Made by a program: the position numbers and the translations under genes. DNA of 7,234 bases from Gemmatimonadota bacterium. Lineage in GTDB: Bacteria > Gemmatimonadota > Gemmatimonadetes > JACCXV01. Position 1 is the stretch's first letter; every line of letters begins with the position of its first letter. The DNA lies in the NCBI GenBank assembly GCA_013696835.1, contig JACCXV010000203.1, forward strand, positions 1 to 7,234. Direction: 5' to 3'. The notes under the pieces are model-generated. The model ran no database searches and was not told where the DNA came from. It saw only the letters and a program-made list of their open reading frames with translations. Positions 1 through 6,861 of this stretch are shown here, one piece after another.

Positions 1-1697
1 AGCTTGCAAGGAGTGGGTCTCCCGCAACGGCGAGAGCGTTCGATGCAGGCGCCGCCCCACTCGCCCCCATCTTCCGCTGCTACAGGCTCGCAGCGTGCAC
101 CGCTCACCGCGGCTCCGATGGTCTTCACGACGGCCCCTCCCCGGGCCGCGATCCTCTCCCGCAGGTACTCGAAGTGCCGGTTCACGCGACCGAAGGCTGG
201 CGCGTCGCCCACCCCCTCGTAGAGCGACGTGGAATCCTTCAGGTCCGTGAAGAGCAACGCCACGCTGCTCACTCCCACCTCCTGGCCTGGGGCGAGCACC
301 TCGGAACTGAAGAGATCGCGGAACTCCTGCAGCGTCGTGACCTCCGCGGCCGTCGTGGCATCGGGGTCCCACGCCTCGCGCTCCAGCATGGCAACCAGCG
401 GCTCCCGCCCGGCGTTCGTGATCCGGAGCACGCTCCCGGGCGCGAACGAGAGTGGTTCCGCACCGCTGGAGCCCAGCCGCCCGCCTGCAGGAATGGCCTC
501 CGCGTCGTAAGCCGACACGCCGCCGTCTGACGTTGAGGGCGTCTCGTCGGGAATCCACGTGCCATCGCGATGGACCACGCCGAGGTGCGATCGCGTGGAG
601 GAGCCGGCGCCCTGCGGGACCAGCGGCAACATGCCCATGCCGCCCGCGCACCTGAGCGAGAGCGGCTCGGCTCCCGCGAGGACCACGGTGCCACTCCCGC
701 CGGGTTGAAGCACGAGCTGGGCCACGATGTGGGGTCTGCCGAGGGGGGAGCCGAGACAGTAGATGGCGTCCCGCGCGGCACGGATCGCCGGATGCACGGA
801 GAATCGCAGTTCCACCCGGCGGTCGAAATCGGTCTCGTAGTCTATCCCGCAGGCCTCGCAGTGGAAGCGCGGCGGGATCTCGGTCAGGGAAGCCGTCTCT
901 CCCTTGGGGACGCGGCACGCCGGGCACATGAGCTCCCAGCGCAGCTCGAAGAGCCCGTCGCGCGTGGCGTGCAGGAAGAGCTTCAGCACCTCGAACCGAT
1001 CCACTCCCCACGACCGAGCCAGCGCGTAGGGGCGCACTCGCAAGACCTGCTCGTCGGAACCTTCCAGGAGGCGCTGCCGGAGAAGCGGCAGGAGCGATGG
1101 ATCGAGCGCCGCCCGCGAAAGCCGCTCGAGTGCGCGTTCCAATCGCGTCTCGTCGATGCGGACGGAACCACGGTTCGAGAGGACCGGCTCGGCGCTTCCG
1201 GCCCGCTGCCGCGCGGCGTAGCCGTCGCAGTAGGCAAGGATGCTCTCGACCGCGGCCGAACCGAAGCGGGGGGCCAGCAGGCGGCCGAGGATGCCGCGCG
1301 GCGCGAGCTCGAAGCTGATGGTGATCCGGACGCCGCCCCCGGCCAGGGGCAGGATCTCGGCCGCGATCTCCACCTCCTCGAGGGGACCGCGCTCGAACAC
1401 GCGCCGCACTGACCAGTGACGCTCGTGGAGCCACTCGAAGGGATGTTCCTGCCACGCGAGCTGCACCGGCCCCAGGAGGTGCGCCCTGGCGCGGCGCGTG
1501 AAGCCGCCCTCCGCCGCGGATGCGGCCAGCGTCACCGGCCGAAGTCCCAGCGCCCGGTTCATGTGGTCGGTATCCGCGAGGAGCCGCCACGCCTCCGCCA
1601 CCGTGATTGCGTAGTCGCGGCTTCCTGCGTAGCGGAGTCGCCCGCGCGTACCTACGGGGTGGCCGGGTGCAGCGGTGGTTGGCGCGCGGAGATTCAC
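1..1697 (-). CDS. SRPBCC / DUF5939-type / class III adenylate-guanylate cyclase domain protein, 3' end beyond window
   Basis: The reading frame is open from a GTG at 1697 to the window edge (565 codons), so the C-terminus is not seen. Domains in order: residues about 22-158 resemble an SRPBCC/START-like lipid- or ligand-binding fold, with the family-like stretch LLADTDHMNRALGL near 39-52. Residues about 165-460 resemble the DUF5939 region found before cyclase domains, containing Cys258-x2-Cys261 and Cys280-x2-Cys283, a likely zinc ribbon. From about 470 a class III cyclase homology domain begins, with LLFTDLKDST (481-490; Asp485 is the expected first metal ligand) and VVKTIG (523-528). The usual GDAVMA then reads GAAVSG, so the second metal Asp is Ala529, and no cyclase similarity follows. 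Known members would make cAMP or cGMP from ATP or GTP in the cytoplasm; activity here is doubtful. The GTG start has AGGA six bases upstream; a Met at residue 46 is a less likely start because it lies inside the SRPBCC domain. The gene is transcribed divergently from rel. No signal peptide or membrane segment is evident. Domain names come from remembered family patterns. Confidence 0.82.
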   Translation of the reverse strand, partial: MNLRAPTTAAPGHPVGTRGRLRYAGSRDYAITVAEAWRLLADTDHMNRALGLRPVTLAASAAEGGFTRRARAHLLGPVQLAWQEHPFEWLHERHWSVRRVFERGPLEEVEIAAEILPLAGGGVRITISFELAPRGILGRLLAPRFGSAAVESILAYCDGYAARQRAGSAEPVLSNRGSVRIDETRLERALERLSRAALDPSLLPLLRQRLLEGSDEQVLRVRPYALARSWGVDRFEVLKLFLHATRDGLFELRWELMCPACRVPKGETASLTEIPPRFHCEACGIDYETDFDRRVELRFSVHPAIRAARDAIYCLGSPLGRPHIVAQLVLQPGGSGTVVLAGAEPLSLRCAGGMGMLPLVPQGAGSSTRSHLGVVHRDGTWIPDETPSTSDGGVSAYDAEAIPAGGRLGSSGAEPLSFAPGSVLRITNAGREPLVAMLEREAWDPDATTAAEVTTLQEFRDLFSSEVLAPGQEVGVSSVALLFTDLKDSTSLYEGVGDAPAFGRVNRHFEYLRERIAARGGAVVKTIGAAVSGARCEPVAAEDGGEWGGACIERSRRCGRPTPCK

Positions 1698-1703
1698 CTG
1701 AGA

Positions 1704-1707
1704 TCCT
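1704..1707 (-). promoter_or_regulatory. Ribosome binding site of the cyclase-like gene
   Basis: On the minus strand AGGA lies six bases before the GTG at 1697-1695. It supports this GTG as the start. No in-frame ATG or GTG exists between it and the upstream in-frame stop at 1959-1961, so it is the furthest conventional start available. Confidence 0.5.
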
Positions 1708-1942
1708 GCACCCGTGGACCGAGCGTCTCGTCGTGGAGCTCGGTGACCGCGTGCTCGGGGACCGTGCGCCCGGCTCGGGCGCGGCGTACGAGCGCTCGAC
1801 CGAGGAACGCCAGAGCCCGCGCAGGGCTGCGGATAGGCGCACGGCAAGAAGCCTTCCTCCCACGCCGGCTGACAACGGGGCAGGAGGAGGAGGCTGGGGC
1901 GCGAGCACGGTTGGATCCTTCGCTGGTCGTCCCGCCCGTCCT

Positions 1943-1950
1943 CGTTTACA
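1943..1950 (+). promoter_or_regulatory. Possible -10-like element upstream of rel
   Basis: CGTTTACA lies in the AT-richer patch before rel, its first base 40 bases before the ATG. Nearly the same element (CGTTTATC) sits 39 bases before the uvrB ATG. I see no recognisable -35 partner at 16-18 bases. The assignment as a core promoter element is inferred only from position and recurrence. Confidence 0.3.
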
Positions 1951-1982
1951 ACCCGCCCTCATCGGATTTACGTTTCAAGGCT

Positions 1983-4166
1983 ATGACACGCAAGCAGTTC
2001 CTGAAGCAGCTGGAGCCCCATGCCGAGCGCCTGGACATGGCCCTCGTGGATCGCGCGTTCGAGTTCAGCGAGCGTGCCCACCTCGGTCAGAAGCGGCTGT
2101 CCGGCGAGCCCTACGTATCGCACTGCGCCGAGGTCGCGCGCATCCTGGCGGACCTGCACCTGGACAGCACCACAGTCGTGGCGGGACTCGTTCACGACGT
2201 GCTGGAGGACACCGGCACGACCCAGCGCGACCTGCTGCAGGCGTTCGGTCCCGAGGTCGCCGAGATCGTGGACGGCGTGACCAAGATCGGCCACATCCCG
2301 TTCCGGTCCGTCGAGGAGCGGCAGGCGGAGAACTACCGCAAGCTCCTGCTCTCGATCGCCAAGGATCTCCGGATCCTGCTGATCAAGTTCGCCGACCGGC
2401 TGCACAACATGCGCACGCTGGACTATCTCCCGGACGAGAAGCGCCGCCGCATCGCGCTCGAGACGCGCGAGATCTACGCCCCGCTGGCGCACCGCTTCGG
2501 CATGGCGATGGTGAGGTGGGAGCTCGAGGACCTGGCGTTCAAGTTTCTCGAATCCGACGCGTACGGCGAGCTTGCCAAGAAGATCGCCCGCAAGCGCAAG
2601 GAGCGGGAGAGGCTGATCCATTCGGTGTCCGAGCCGCTCGGCGAGGCGCTCGCGGAAGCCGGCATCCGCGCGGAGATCGGCGGCCGCCCCAAGCATCTCT
2701 ATTCGATCTACCGCAAGATGATCGTGCGCGACAAGCCGCTGGAGGAGATCTACGACCTGCTGGCGATCCGTGTGCTCACGGAGTCGGTGCGCGACTGCTA
2801 CCACGCGCTGGGCATCACCCACACGCTGTGGACGCCGCTGCACGAGCGCTTCAAGGACTACATCGCGACGCCCAAGTCGAACATGTACCAGTCGCTCCAC
2901 ACGACCGTCTTCGGGCCCGAGGGGCACCTGTTCGAGATCCAGATCCGCACGGGGGAGATGCACCGCACGGCCGAGATCGGCGTGGCGGCGCACTGGAGGT
3001 ACAAGGGCAGCTCCAACGAGAAGGGCGGCAGCAACGGCTCGGAGATCGACGAGAAGCTCTCGTGGTTCCGGCAGATGCTCGACTGGCAGAAGGACATGAC
3101 CGACCCGCGGGAGTTCCTCGAGTACCTGAAGATCGATCTCTTCAAGGACGAGATCTTCGTCTTCACGCCGAAAGGCGACCTCATCCAGCTGCCGTCGAGT
3201 GCGACGCCCATCGACTTCGCCTTCATGGTGCACACGCAGGTCGGCCTGCACTGCTCCGGCGCCAAGGTGAACGGGCGCATCGTGCCGCTGCACAAGGAGC
3301 TGCGCAGCGGGGACACCGTCCAGATCCTCACCAGTCCCACCCAGCGCCCATCGCGCGACTGGGTGAACTTCGTGCGCACGTCCAAGGCGCGGCAGATCAT
3401 CCGCCGCTGGGTGCGGGAGGAGGAGTTCAAGAACAGCCTGGCGCTGGGCAAGGAGCTGATCGAGAAGGAGCTGCGCCGCAACCGCGTGGGGAAGCCGGAC
3501 CCGGAGGAGCTGCTCGCCGTCGCCCAGAAGCTGAAGCAGCCCTCGGTGGACGCGCTCCACGCCGCGGTCGGCGCGGGCGACGTCTCGCTCTCGCAGGTGT
3601 GGAACGAGCTCTTTCCCACGGAGGAGGAGGCCCGCCGGCGCCCCTCGTCGGCGTTCGAGCGCCTGGTCGACAAGGTGAAGGGCGCGCCCAGCGGGCTGAA
3701 GATCCAGGGCATCGACAACATGATGGTGCGCTACAGCCAGTGCTGTCAGCCGCTGCCCGGCGACCCCGTCATGGGCTACGTCACCCGCGGCCGGGGGGTA
3801 TCCATCCATCGCACCGACTGCCCCAATCTGCTGTCGATCGCGGACCTCCCCGAGCGCCGCGTGGACATCATCTGGGAGAGCGACAAGGACCGCTCCTTCC
3901 TCGTGCGGCTCGTGGTGGCTGGAACGGACCGGCGGGGGCTGTTCGCCGACGTGGCCGGGGCGGTCTCCCGCACGTCCACGAACATCAAGAGCGGGGAGCT
4001 GACGGCGCTCGACCACGGCTTCGAGGGCACGTTCGTCGTCGAGGTCAGCGATCTCGGTCACCTGAACCGGGTGATCGCGGCGATGCGCCGCGTTGAGGGT
4101 GTGGTTGCCGTCGAGCGGAAGGAGTACCTCTCGAGCAACGAGCGCGGGATCGAGACCGTCGCGTAG
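1983..4166 (+). CDS. rel: Bifunctional (p)ppGpp synthetase/hydrolase, RelA/SpoT family
   Basis: This cytoplasmic stringent-response enzyme transfers pyrophosphate from ATP to GDP or GTP and also hydrolyses (p)ppGpp. The protein is 727 aa, a normal long-Rel length. The HD hydrolase domain (about 20-190) keeps His47, His71-Asp72 in HDVLEDT, and Asp138 in FADRLHNM. The synthetase domain (about 230-340) has GRPKHLYSIY (234-243), Asp258 in YDLLAIR, RFKD (289-292), the NMYQSLHT loop (300-307) and Glu318 in EIQIRT. RFKD is the RxKD form typical of bifunctional enzymes, not the ExDD of monofunctional RelA. A Gly/Ser/Asn-rich linker (342-353) follows, then TGS (about 389-451), a helical region, a Cys-containing zinc-finger-like segment (Cys587-Cys588, Cys613) and a C-terminal ACT domain (about 637-712). 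All key residues are present, so both activities are expected. The ATG at 1983 fits the family N-terminus; the only purine-rich match, AAGG, is just two bases upstream, so the ribosome site is poor. It is divergent from the cyclase-like gene and 105 bases upstream of uvrB. Confidence 0.97.
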   Translation: MTRKQFLKQLEPHAERLDMALVDRAFEFSERAHLGQKRLSGEPYVSHCAEVARILADLHLDSTTVVAGLVHDVLEDTGTTQRDLLQAFGPEVAEIVDGVTKIGHIPFRSVEERQAENYRKLLLSIAKDLRILLIKFADRLHNMRTLDYLPDEKRRRIALETREIYAPLAHRFGMAMVRWELEDLAFKFLESDAYGELAKKIARKRKERERLIHSVSEPLGEALAEAGIRAEIGGRPKHLYSIYRKMIVRDKPLEEIYDLLAIRVLTESVRDCYHALGITHTLWTPLHERFKDYIATPKSNMYQSLHTTVFGPEGHLFEIQIRTGEMHRTAEIGVAAHWRYKGSSNEKGGSNGSEIDEKLSWFRQMLDWQKDMTDPREFLEYLKIDLFKDEIFVFTPKGDLIQLPSSATPIDFAFMVHTQVGLHCSGAKVNGRIVPLHKELRSGDTVQILTSPTQRPSRDWVNFVRTSKARQIIRRWVREEEFKNSLALGKELIEKELRRNRVGKPDPEELLAVAQKLKQPSVDALHAAVGAGDVSLSQVWNELFPTEEEARRRPSSAFERLVDKVKGAPSGLKIQGIDNMMVRYSQCCQPLPGDPVMGYVTRGRGVSIHRTDCPNLLSIADLPERRVDIIWESDKDRSFLVRLVVAGTDRRGLFADVAGAVSRTSTNIKSGELTALDHGFEGTFVVEVSDLGHLNRVIAAMRRVEGVVAVERKEYLSSNERGIETVA

Positions 4167-4232
4167 CGCACGCGGCGACGCACGTGTTCGGGCACCCGTC
4201 CTGTGGCGCGGCAAGGCGGTCACGCCCGGCGC

Positions 4233-4242
4233 CGTTTATCTT
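4233..4242 (+). promoter_or_regulatory. Possible -10-like element upstream of uvrB
   Basis: CGTTTATCTT is an AT-rich island in a very GC-rich gap, starting 39 bases before the uvrB ATG. It resembles the CGTTTACA found at almost the same distance before rel. If it is a -10 element, transcription would start around 4246-4250 and leave a leader of about 22-26 bases. No clear -35 hexamer is seen. Confidence 0.35.
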
Positions 4243-4253
4243 GGGGGACCCCC
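4243..4253. repeat. Short perfect inverted repeat GGGGGACCCCC
   Basis: Five G, one A, five C form an exact palindrome with a one-base centre, lying where transcription would start if the adjacent element is a -10 box. It could be an operator half-turn or a chance product of high GC. It is too tight to form an RNA hairpin without opening inner pairs, and no T-run follows, so it is not a terminator. Confidence 0.3.
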
Positions 4254-4271
4254 TCCACCCGCGCCGCGCCC

Positions 4272-6326
4272 ATGCCAACCTTCGAGCTGATCACCGACCT
4301 CACGCCAGCCGGCGACCAGCCGAGGGCCATCGAGCAGCTGGCCCGCGGGCTCGCGGACGGCGAGCGCTTTCAGACGCTGCTCGGCGTCACGGGCAGCGGC
4401 AAGACGCGCACGCTGGCGTCGGTCATCGCCGAATGGAAGCGACCGACGCTCGTTCTTTCGCACAACAAGACGCTCGCGGCGCAGCTCTACGGCGAGTTCA
4501 AGCAGTTCTTCCCGAACAACGCCGTCGAGTACTTCATCTCATACTACGACTACTACCAGCCCGAGGCCTACGTGCCAGCGTCGGACACGTACATCGAGAA
4601 GGACGCGACGATCAACGACGACATCGACCGGCTGCGGCTGCGCGCCACGTCGGCGCTGATCGAGCGCGAGGACGTGGTGGTGGTCGCCAGCGTGTCGGCG
4701 ATCTACGGGCTCGGCGCCCCGCGCGAGTACCGCGAGCTGCTCGCCGTGGTGAACCGTGGAGAGACGCTCGGTCGCGACCGCTTCCTGCGGCGGCTGGTGG
4801 ACATCCAGTACAGCCGCAACGATCTCGTCTTCGAGCGCGGGACGTTCCGGGTCCGCGGGGACGTGGTCGAGGTCTATCCCGCCTACGAGGAGCAGGGCGT
4901 GCGCGTGGAGTTCTTCGGCGACGAGGTCGAGCGCATCAGCAAGATCGACGTCCTGAACGGGACGCGGATCCAGGAGCTGGAGCGGGCGGCGATCTATCCG
5001 GCCAGGCACTTCGTGACCACGTTCCCGCAGCTTCGGGAGGCCGTGAAGCACATCGGCGAGGAGATGGCCGAGCGCGTGCGCATCCTGCGCGACCAGGGCA
5101 AGCTGCTCGAGGCGCACCGGCTCGAGACCCGCACGAACTTCGACACCGAGATGCTGCTGGAGATGGGCACGTGCGCCGGCATCGAGAACTACTCGCGGCA
5201 CCTGGGCGGCCGCGAGCCGGGAGAGCGCCCCGCGTGCCTGCTGGACTATTTCCCGGACGACTGGCTGCTCGTGATAGACGAATCGCATGTGACCGTGCCG
5301 CAGGTCGGCGGGATGTTCGAGGGCGACCGCTCCCGCAAGCAGACGCTGGTTGACTTCGGCTTCCGGCTTCCCTCCGCGCTGGACAACCGGCCGCTGCGGT
5401 TCGACGAGTTCGAGGCGATGATGCCGCGCACGATCTTCGTGTCGGCCACGCCCGCCGAGTACGAGCTGCGCAAATCGGCCGGCGTGGTGGTCGAGCAGAT
5501 CATCCGCCCCACGGGGTTGCTGGACCCGGAGGTCTTCGTGCGGCCGGTGAAGGGCCAGATCGACGATCTGCTGGAGGAGATCCGCCGCTGCGAGGAGATC
5601 GGCGACAAGGTGCTGGTCACCACCCTGACGAAGCGCATGGCGGAGGACCTGACCGACTACCTGCAGCGCGTGGACGTGCGCGTGCGCTACATGCATTCGG
5701 ACATCGACGCCATCGAGCGCATCGGGATTCTGCGCGGGCTGCGGACCGGCGCCTTCGACGTGCTGGTGGGGATCAACCTGCTGCGGGAGGGTCTCGACCT
5801 GCCGGAGGTCTCGCTCGTGGCCGTGCTCGACGCCGACAAGGAAGGCTTCCTGCGGTCCGCGCGCTCCCTCATCCAGACTGCCGGCAGGGCCGCGCGCAAC
5901 GAACGCGGGCACGTCGTGCTCTACGCCGACCGGGTGACCGACTCCATGCGCGCGATGCTCGACGAGACGCTGCGCCGCCGCGCCCTGCAGATCGCCCACA
6001 ACGCGGCGCACGGCATTCGACCGACGACGATCCGCAAGTCGCGCGAGGAGGTGCTGCGCTCGACCACCGTCGCCGACAGTCGCGCCGGCGAGCGCATCCG
6101 CGAGCGCCGCCTGGAGTACGGATCCGAGACCGATCTCGAGACGCTGGCGGCCACGCTCGAGCGCGAGATGAAGGCCGCCGCGAGCCGGCTGGACTTCGAA
6201 GCGGCCGCGCTCAAGCGCGACGAGCTTCTCGAGGTGCGTGCCGCGCTCGGCCAAAGAGCCGCAGGACGCTCGGCCGCGGCGCGCCGGAAGCCACCTCAAC
6301 CGGCCGGCCCGCGTGTCGGCCCCTGA
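4272..6326 (+). CDS. uvrB: Excinuclease ABC subunit UvrB
   Basis: UvrB is the damage-verifying, helicase-like subunit of nucleotide excision repair: it receives damaged DNA from UvrA and recruits UvrC for incision. The protein is 684 aa (E. coli 673). Visible motifs: Walker A GVTGSGKT (38-45), NKTLAAQLYGEF (65-76), the damage-probing beta-hairpin region with YYDYYQPEAYVP (91-102), VVVASVSAIYGLG (136-148), DESHV (336-340), RLPSALDNRPL (365-375), VSATP (390-394), LVTTLTKRMAEDL (448-460), GINLLREGLD (500-509) and the arginine-finger motif QTAGRAARN (535-543). A C-terminal UVR domain (about 623-657) for contact with UvrC is followed by a short basic, Ala/Pro-rich tail. The ATG at 4272 matches the family start MPTFELITDL; the frame extends 23 codons upstream but that part is not conserved in type. 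No Shine-Dalgarno sequence precedes the ATG. tsaE follows closely on the same strand. One oddity is Arg46 directly after the Walker A threonine, where Phe is usual. Confidence 0.98.
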   Translation: MPTFELITDLTPAGDQPRAIEQLARGLADGERFQTLLGVTGSGKTRTLASVIAEWKRPTLVLSHNKTLAAQLYGEFKQFFPNNAVEYFISYYDYYQPEAYVPASDTYIEKDATINDDIDRLRLRATSALIEREDVVVVASVSAIYGLGAPREYRELLAVVNRGETLGRDRFLRRLVDIQYSRNDLVFERGTFRVRGDVVEVYPAYEEQGVRVEFFGDEVERISKIDVLNGTRIQELERAAIYPARHFVTTFPQLREAVKHIGEEMAERVRILRDQGKLLEAHRLETRTNFDTEMLLEMGTCAGIENYSRHLGGREPGERPACLLDYFPDDWLLVIDESHVTVPQVGGMFEGDRSRKQTLVDFGFRLPSALDNRPLRFDEFEAMMPRTIFVSATPAEYELRKSAGVVVEQIIRPTGLLDPEVFVRPVKGQIDDLLEEIRRCEEIGDKVLVTTLTKRMAEDLTDYLQRVDVRVRYMHSDIDAIERIGILRGLRTGAFDVLVGINLLREGLDLPEVSLVAVLDADKEGFLRSARSLIQTAGRAARNERGHVVLYADRVTDSMRAMLDETLRRRALQIAHNAAHGIRPTTIRKSREEVLRSTTVADSRAGERIRERRLEYGSETDLETLAATLEREMKAAASRLDFEAAALKRDELLEVRAALGQRAAGRSAAARRKPPQPAGPRVGP

Positions 6327-6365
6327 AGCGGAAGGGCTCCGAGCCAGCCTCGAGCGCCTGGTGGC

Positions 6366-6370
6366 GGAGG
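6366..6370 (+). promoter_or_regulatory. Shine-Dalgarno deciding the tsaE start
   Basis: GGAGG lies five bases before the GTG at 6376. It is the strongest ribosome-site match seen in the window and favours that GTG over GTG codons at 6313 and 6361 in the same frame. Confidence 0.55.
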
Positions 6371-6375
6371 GGCGC

Positions 6376-6861
6376 GTGGTCCCCGCCGGCGCCGATGCCG
6401 AGGTCCGAACCGGCTGCCCGAGGGAGACGGAAGCCGTCGGGTTCGGCCTCGGGCTCGGCGCCTTCCCCGGCGCGGTCCTGCTGCTGGAGGGGCCGCTCGG
6501 GTCCGGCAAGACGGCTCTGGCGCGCGGCGCCGGCGTCGCCCTCGGCGTGCGGGACCCCCTCACCAGTCCCACCTTCACCCTGCTCTCGGAGAGCGCCGGC
6601 CGGCTGCCGGTGTTCCACCTCGATCTTTATCGCGTCGCCGGGCCCGAAGAGTTGCGCGCCTTCGACCTCGTGGAGGTCCTCGAGAGCGGTGGCGTGACGA
6701 TCGTGGAATGGCCGCGGTGGCTGCTGGCGGAACCGCCCGGCGGAGCGCTGCGGGTGGATCTGGCCGTCCTCACCCCTGCCGAGCGCCGGCTTCAAGTGCG
6801 CATCCTGGACCCCCGCTGGGAGGGGTGGCTCGCTCGCGCACGCCGGAATGCCGCCGCGTGA
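6376..6861 (+). CDS. tsaE: tRNA t6A37 threonylcarbamoyladenosine biosynthesis ATPase TsaE
   Basis: TsaE is the small P-loop ATPase that works with TsaB and TsaD to attach threonylcarbamoyl to A37 of ANN-decoding tRNAs in the cytoplasm. From the chosen start the protein is 161 aa (E. coli 153). It shows the N-terminal pattern PRETEAVG (15-22), Walker A GPLGSGKT (39-46), SPTFTLLSE (64-72), the conserved HLDLYRV (81-87) and VEWPRWLL (110-117). The start is uncertain: the frame is open well into uvrB, with a GTG at 6313 overlapping the uvrB end by 14 bases and another at 6361. GTG 6376 is preferred because of its GGAGG and because the family length then fits. That leaves 49 bases after the uvrB stop. 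The stop overlaps the tsaB start by four bases (GTGA), which indicates translational coupling. Where many homologs read GDLGAGKT or GELGAGKT, this protein has Pro40, a change whose effect I cannot judge. Confidence 0.93.
   Translation: MVPAGADAEVRTGCPRETEAVGFGLGLGAFPGAVLLLEGPLGSGKTALARGAGVALGVRDPLTSPTFTLLSESAGRLPVFHLDLYRVAGPEELRAFDLVEVLESGGVTIVEWPRWLLAEPPGGALRVDLAVLTPAERRLQVRILDPRWEGWLARARRNAAA

Larger units (their letters stand above)
1698..1982. other. Divergent intergenic region between the cyclase-like gene and rel
   Basis: These 285 bases separate two genes reading outward and should carry promoters for both. No gene, RNA structure or convincing long repeat is visible. Most of it is as GC-rich as the surrounding genes, but about 1941-1980, next to rel, is clearly richer in A and T and is the likeliest rel promoter zone. 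The rel frame stays open through the whole region (back to a GTG at 1416), but the predicted residues there are Arg/Ala/Pro-rich and match no Rel N-terminus, so it is treated as non-coding. Confidence 0.6.
4167..4271 (+). other. rel-uvrB intergenic region
   Basis: The 105 bases between the rel stop and the uvrB ATG contain no gene and no stem followed by a T-run, so no intrinsic terminator for rel is evident. The right half holds a promoter-like CGTTTATCTT and a perfect GGGGG-A-CCCCC inverted repeat. Some read-through from rel into uvrB is therefore possible along with initiation inside the gap. Confidence 0.5.

Noticed and set aside
570..1412. Long plus-strand open frame opposite the cyclase-like gene
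   Set aside because: It is the exact codon-aligned antisense of the minus-strand gene; its protein is Arg/Gly/Glu-rich with no recognisable family, whereas the minus strand gives clear domains.
1911..1939. TTGGAT as a -35 box for rel
   Set aside because: It lies 28 bases from the TTTACA element, and nothing like a -10 box follows it at 16-18 bases.
1416..1982. N-terminal extension of rel by 189 codons from a GTG at 1416
   Set aside because: It would overlap the cyclase-like gene in antisense and its Arg/Ala/Pro-rich sequence matches no Rel N-terminus; the ATG at 1983 gives the normal family length.
1607..4096. Long open frame on the plus strand overlapping rel
   Set aside because: This is a shadow frame caused by high GC; the translation is Arg/Ala/Gly/Pro-rich, while the rel frame has every expected motif.
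4159..4200. Possible terminator hairpin after rel
   Set aside because: Only about five base pairs of weak symmetry (GTCGC with GCGAC) and no T-run; not enough for an intrinsic terminator.
1968..4223. 751-codon minus-strand open frame opposite rel
   Set aside because: It is antisense to a fully conserved rel gene and its sequence is rich in His/Arg/Leu/Val without domains.
4203..4271. 23-codon upstream extension of uvrB starting at ATG 4203
   Set aside because: The extension crosses the AT-rich promoter-like island and has no UvrB character; family proteins begin at the ATG at 4272.
4539..6578. 679-codon minus-strand open frame opposite uvrB and tsaE
   Set aside because: It is antisense to strongly conserved genes and has no recognisable domain; high GC explains its length.
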